A model generated the notes under the pieces. It searched no databases, was not told where the DNA came from, and was given only the letters and a program-made list of their open reading frames with translations. From the NCBI GenBank assembly GCA_913063435.1, contig CAJXYI010000015.1, positions 1-51,414 of the forward strand: DNA of 51,414 nucleotides. Direction: 5' to 3'. The translations under genes were made by a program, and so were the position numbers. The DNA comes from an uncultured Actinomycetales bacterium. Its GTDB lineage: Bacteria > Actinomycetota > Actinomycetes > S36-B12. This document shows positions 48,976 through 51,414 of this stretch, piece after piece. Position 1 is the first letter of the stretch; each line of letters opens with the position of its first letter.

Positions 48976-51414
48976 ATGAAGCCTCGCGACCCGGACACCT
49001 ACACCGCACACGGTCCCGCCGCCGAACCGGTGGGAGCCGACGCTCCCGAGCATCACGGCCTGCGCGTACGCGAGACCGTGTCGAACTACCCACCGGTGAG
49101 CACCTGGGACGACGTCATGATGTACGACGCCAAAGCCCACCCCCGCAAGGTCGAGCGGCACTACATGCTGGTGCCCACGACCTGCTTCAACTGCGAGTCG
49201 GCGTGCGGACTGCTGGCCTATGTCGACAAGGAAACCAAAGAGGTCGTCAAGATCGAGGGCAATCCAGCCCACCCGGGTTCGCGCGGACGCAACTGTGCGA
49301 AGGGCCCGGCCACGATCAACCAGACCTCCGACCCCGAGCGCATCCTCACTCCGATGAAGCGCGTCGGGCCGCGTGGTTCGGCGCAGTTCGAACCGGTGAG
49401 TTGGGATGACGCCCTCGATGACATCGCCGCGCGCATCCGTAAGGCGATCACCGAGGGTCGCCCCAATGATGTGATGTACCACGTCGGTCGCCACGGCGAG
49501 GACGGCTTCATCGAGCGGGTGCTGCTGGCCTGGGGCGTCGACGGCAACAACACCCACACCAATATCTGCTCCGCCGGTGCGCGGTTCGGCTACTCGATGT
49601 GGGGTGGCTACGACCGGCCTTCACCCGATCACGCCAATGCCAACGTGATCCTGCTGGTGTCGGCCCACCTGGAATCCGGGCACTACTTCAATCCGCACGC
49701 CCAGCGCATCATCGAGGCACAGGTGCACGGCGGGGCGAAGATCATCTCCATCGATCCGCGCCTGTCCAACACCGCCGCGAAGGCCGACGAGTGGGTGGCG
49801 GCGTGGCCGGGAACCGAGGCTGCTCTGCTGCTGGCGATCGCGTCCTATCTGCTGCGCACCGACAACGTCGACTGGGCGTATGTGCGCCGCTGGGTGAATT
49901 GGCAGACCTATCTGGAGAAGGTGCATCCGCAGGCCAACCGCGATGACTTCGAGGCGTTCAAGCAGGCACTGACCGACGACTACGCGCAGTACACCTTCGA
50001 GTACGCCGCCGAGGAGTGCCGCATCCCGCTCAAGCAGGTCGAGCGGGTCGCCAAGATCGTGTCGAAGGCCAATGGTCGACTCGCCGCGCACACCTGGCGT
50101 GCAGCATCCGCGGGTAACCGCGGTGGCTGGGCGGTGGCGCGTGCACTGTTCTTCCTCACCGTGCTCACCGGAAGCGTCGGCCAAGAAGGCGGCACCAGCC
50201 CCAATGGTTGGAACAAGCTCATCCCGCACGGGCCGAACATGCCCGGTGGGCATGACTCCTGGAACGAGTTGCTCTGGCCGCAGGAGTTCCCCCTGGCCAC
50301 CAACGAACTGTCGATCCTGCTGCCGCACTTCCTGCTCGAGGGCCGCGGCAAGCTCGACGTGTACTTCACCCGCGTCTACAACCCGGTGTGGACCAACCCG
50401 GATGGCTTCACGTGGATCGAGGCGCTCTCGCGCGAGGACCTCGTCGGCTGCCACGTCGCGATGACGCCGACCTGGAACGAAACTGCGGTGTGGGCCGATT
50501 ACGTCCTGCCGTTCGGGCACTCCACCGAGCGTCACGATACCCAGTCGTATGAGCAATACGCCGGCAAGTGGCTGGGCTTCCGCCAGCCGGTGCGCCGCGT
50601 CGCACTGGAGAAGATGGGCGAGAAGATCGGCGACACCCGCGATGCCAACCCCGGCGAGGTCTGGGAAGAGGTGGAGTTCTGGTTCGAACTGTCCTGGCGC
50701 ATCGACCCCGACGGTGCGCTGGGCATCCGCCAGTTCTTCGAAGCGCCGGGTCGCCCGGGCGAGAAGATGACCGTGGACGATTACTACGGCTACGTCTTCG
50801 ACAAGAACGTGCCCGGGCTGCCGGAGAAGGCCGCCAAGGAAGGTCTCACCCCGCTGGAATACATGCGCAAGTACGGCGCCGTCGAAGTGGTGAACGGCCT
50901 GTACCGCCAGGACGAGCGCCTGCTCACCGAGGCTGAACTCGACGGCGCAGTCCCCGATGAGAACGGCGTGCTGCGCAAGCCGATCACCCCGGAGACGCAG
51001 AAGCCGCTGGTGGGTGAGCCCGGTGCGGTCGGCATCCAGATGGAGGACGGCACCAAGGTCGCCGGTTGGCTGACCCCCTCGCGCAAGTTGGAGATCTACT
51101 CCCCCGCGATGGAGGATTTCGGCTGGGCTGAGCATGCGACACCGACCTATATCGAGTCGCATGTGCACCACAGCGGCATCGATCACGATAAGGGCGAGAT
51201 GCTGCTCGTGCCGACCTTCCGGCTACCCACGCTGATCCATACCCGTTCAGGCAACGCGAAGTACCTGAATGAGATCAGCAATAAGCACCCGATGTGGATG
51301 AACCCTGTCGACGCCGAGCGCCTCGGTGGCCTGGCCACCGGCGATATGGTCCGCGTCACCACCGAGATCGGCTACTTCGTCGCCCGCGTGTGGGTGACCG
51401 AGGGGGTGCGCCCG
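48976..51414 (+). CDS. Molybdopterin oxidoreductase catalytic subunit (SoeA/PsrA/TtrA-like), cut by window end
   Basis: 813 residues up to the window edge; the C-terminus is missing. A [4Fe-4S] motif is C70-x2-C73-x3-C77 and C107 (TTCFNCESACG, RGRNCAKGP). The likely molybdenum ligand is Cys198 in TNICSAGARFG. The molybdopterin parts PGTEAALLLAIASYL, TGSVGQEGGTS and WADYVLPFG are present. No twin-arginine signal is seen before the cluster, so the subunit is expected in the cytoplasm, unlike most Psr/Phs/Ttr enzymes but like sulfite dehydrogenase SoeA. The start ATG 48976 leaves 69 residues before the first cysteine. The substrate (sulfite, or polysulfide/thiosulfate/tetrathionate) is inferred only from context. 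Confidence 0.88.
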   Translation, partial: MKPRDPDTYTAHGPAAEPVGADAPEHHGLRVRETVSNYPPVSTWDDVMMYDAKAHPRKVERHYMLVPTTCFNCESACGLLAYVDKETKEVVKIEGNPAHPGSRGRNCAKGPATINQTSDPERILTPMKRVGPRGSAQFEPVSWDDALDDIAARIRKAITEGRPNDVMYHVGRHGEDGFIERVLLAWGVDGNNTHTNICSAGARFGYSMWGGYDRPSPDHANANVILLVSAHLESGHYFNPHAQRIIEAQVHGGAKIISIDPRLSNTAAKADEWVAAWPGTEAALLLAIASYLLRTDNVDWAYVRRWVNWQTYLEKVHPQANRDDFEAFKQALTDDYAQYTFEYAAEECRIPLKQVERVAKIVSKANGRLAAHTWRAASAGNRGGWAVARALFFLTVLTGSVGQEGGTSPNGWNKLIPHGPNMPGGHDSWNELLWPQEFPLATNELSILLPHFLLEGRGKLDVYFTRVYNPVWTNPDGFTWIEALSREDLVGCHVAMTPTWNETAVWADYVLPFGHSTERHDTQSYEQYAGKWLGFRQPVRRVALEKMGEKIGDTRDANPGEVWEEVEFWFELSWRIDPDGALGIRQFFEAPGRPGEKMTVDDYYGYVFDKNVPGLPEKAAKEGLTPLEYMRKYGAVEVVNGLYRQDERLLTEAELDGAVPDENGVLRKPITPETQKPLVGEPGAVGIQMEDGTKVAGWLTPSRKLEIYSPAMEDFGWAEHATPTYIESHVHHSGIDHDKGEMLLVPTFRLPTLIHTRSGNAKYLNEISNKHPMWMNPVDAERLGGLATGDMVRVTTEIGYFVARVWVTEGVRP

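Noticed and set aside
49621-51186. 521-residue open frame on the minus strand
   Set aside because: Antisense to the molybdoenzyme gene, whose frame has clear cofactor motifs; a GC-rich shadow.

Overview
The window comes from a high-GC Actinomycetota chromosome. The evidence is a WhiB1 regulator next to a PdtaS-type histidine kinase, a SigR/SigH-RsrA redox sigma locus followed by the 24-residue ribosomal protein bL37 and a small biotinyl protein, a neighbouring SRAP-aroA-rsgA-hisN block, a DUF222/13E12 protein, and many genes whose start codon lies 6-8 bases after a TAnnnT -10 box (leaderless architecture). The gene order around 4.1-19.8 kb resembles the mycobacterial Rv3218-Rv3228 neighbourhood. 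I cannot name the genus.

Layout. 1-1317: edge-truncated DUF222 protein carrying a pentapeptide repeat and a perfect 71-bp palindrome inside its coding sequence. 1597-5114: acetyltransferase, secreted unknown protein, two small membrane proteins, diacylglycerol-kinase-like lipid kinase. 5346-7203: whiB1, pdtaS-like kinase, and a probable 27-residue membrane peptide whose promoter overlaps that of the kinase. 7232-11830: acetolactate-synthase-like TPP enzyme, Lrp-type regulator divergent from an FAD monooxygenase, and a cupin protein ending in a second perfect palindrome. 11827-15186 (minus): sigR-rsrA-bL37-biotinyl protein-FlK-like thioesterase, then a secreted M23 peptidase. 15350-20348: SRAP, aroA, rsgA, DUF2231 protein, hisN, CBS protein. 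20332-30432: cytochrome P450, an OtsB-GH15 fusion behind pyruvate carboxylase, phosphoglucomutase and aldose epimerase. 30429-34618: minus-strand operon MalY-MFS-quinone oxidoreductase-StrB-like kinase. 34641-37708: CstB-like persulfide dioxygenase/rhodanese, SGNH hydrolase, SDR. 37832-41280: TPP-riboswitch-controlled thiBPQ. 41369-44832: pyruvate phosphate dikinase and a BtuF-like protein.

The right end (44819-51414) looks like a cytoplasmic sulfur-oxidation module. It has an ArsR regulator with two cysteines and a rhodanese-persulfide dioxygenase on the minus strand. Divergent from these are DsrE2, TusA, an unusual single-chain ferredoxin-NrfD membrane subunit, and a TAT-less molybdopterin oxidoreductase cut by the window end. 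Together with the CstB-like protein at 34.6-36.1 kb, whose promoter region carries a CsoR/CstR-type operator, this suggests flow from sulfane sulfur through persulfide to sulfite and possibly to sulfate with electrons passed to quinone. The function of the molybdoenzyme is inferred from context, not proven.

No tRNA, rRNA, CRISPR array or complete insertion sequence was seen. No gene-free stretch exceeds 300 bases; the longest is 1318-1596.
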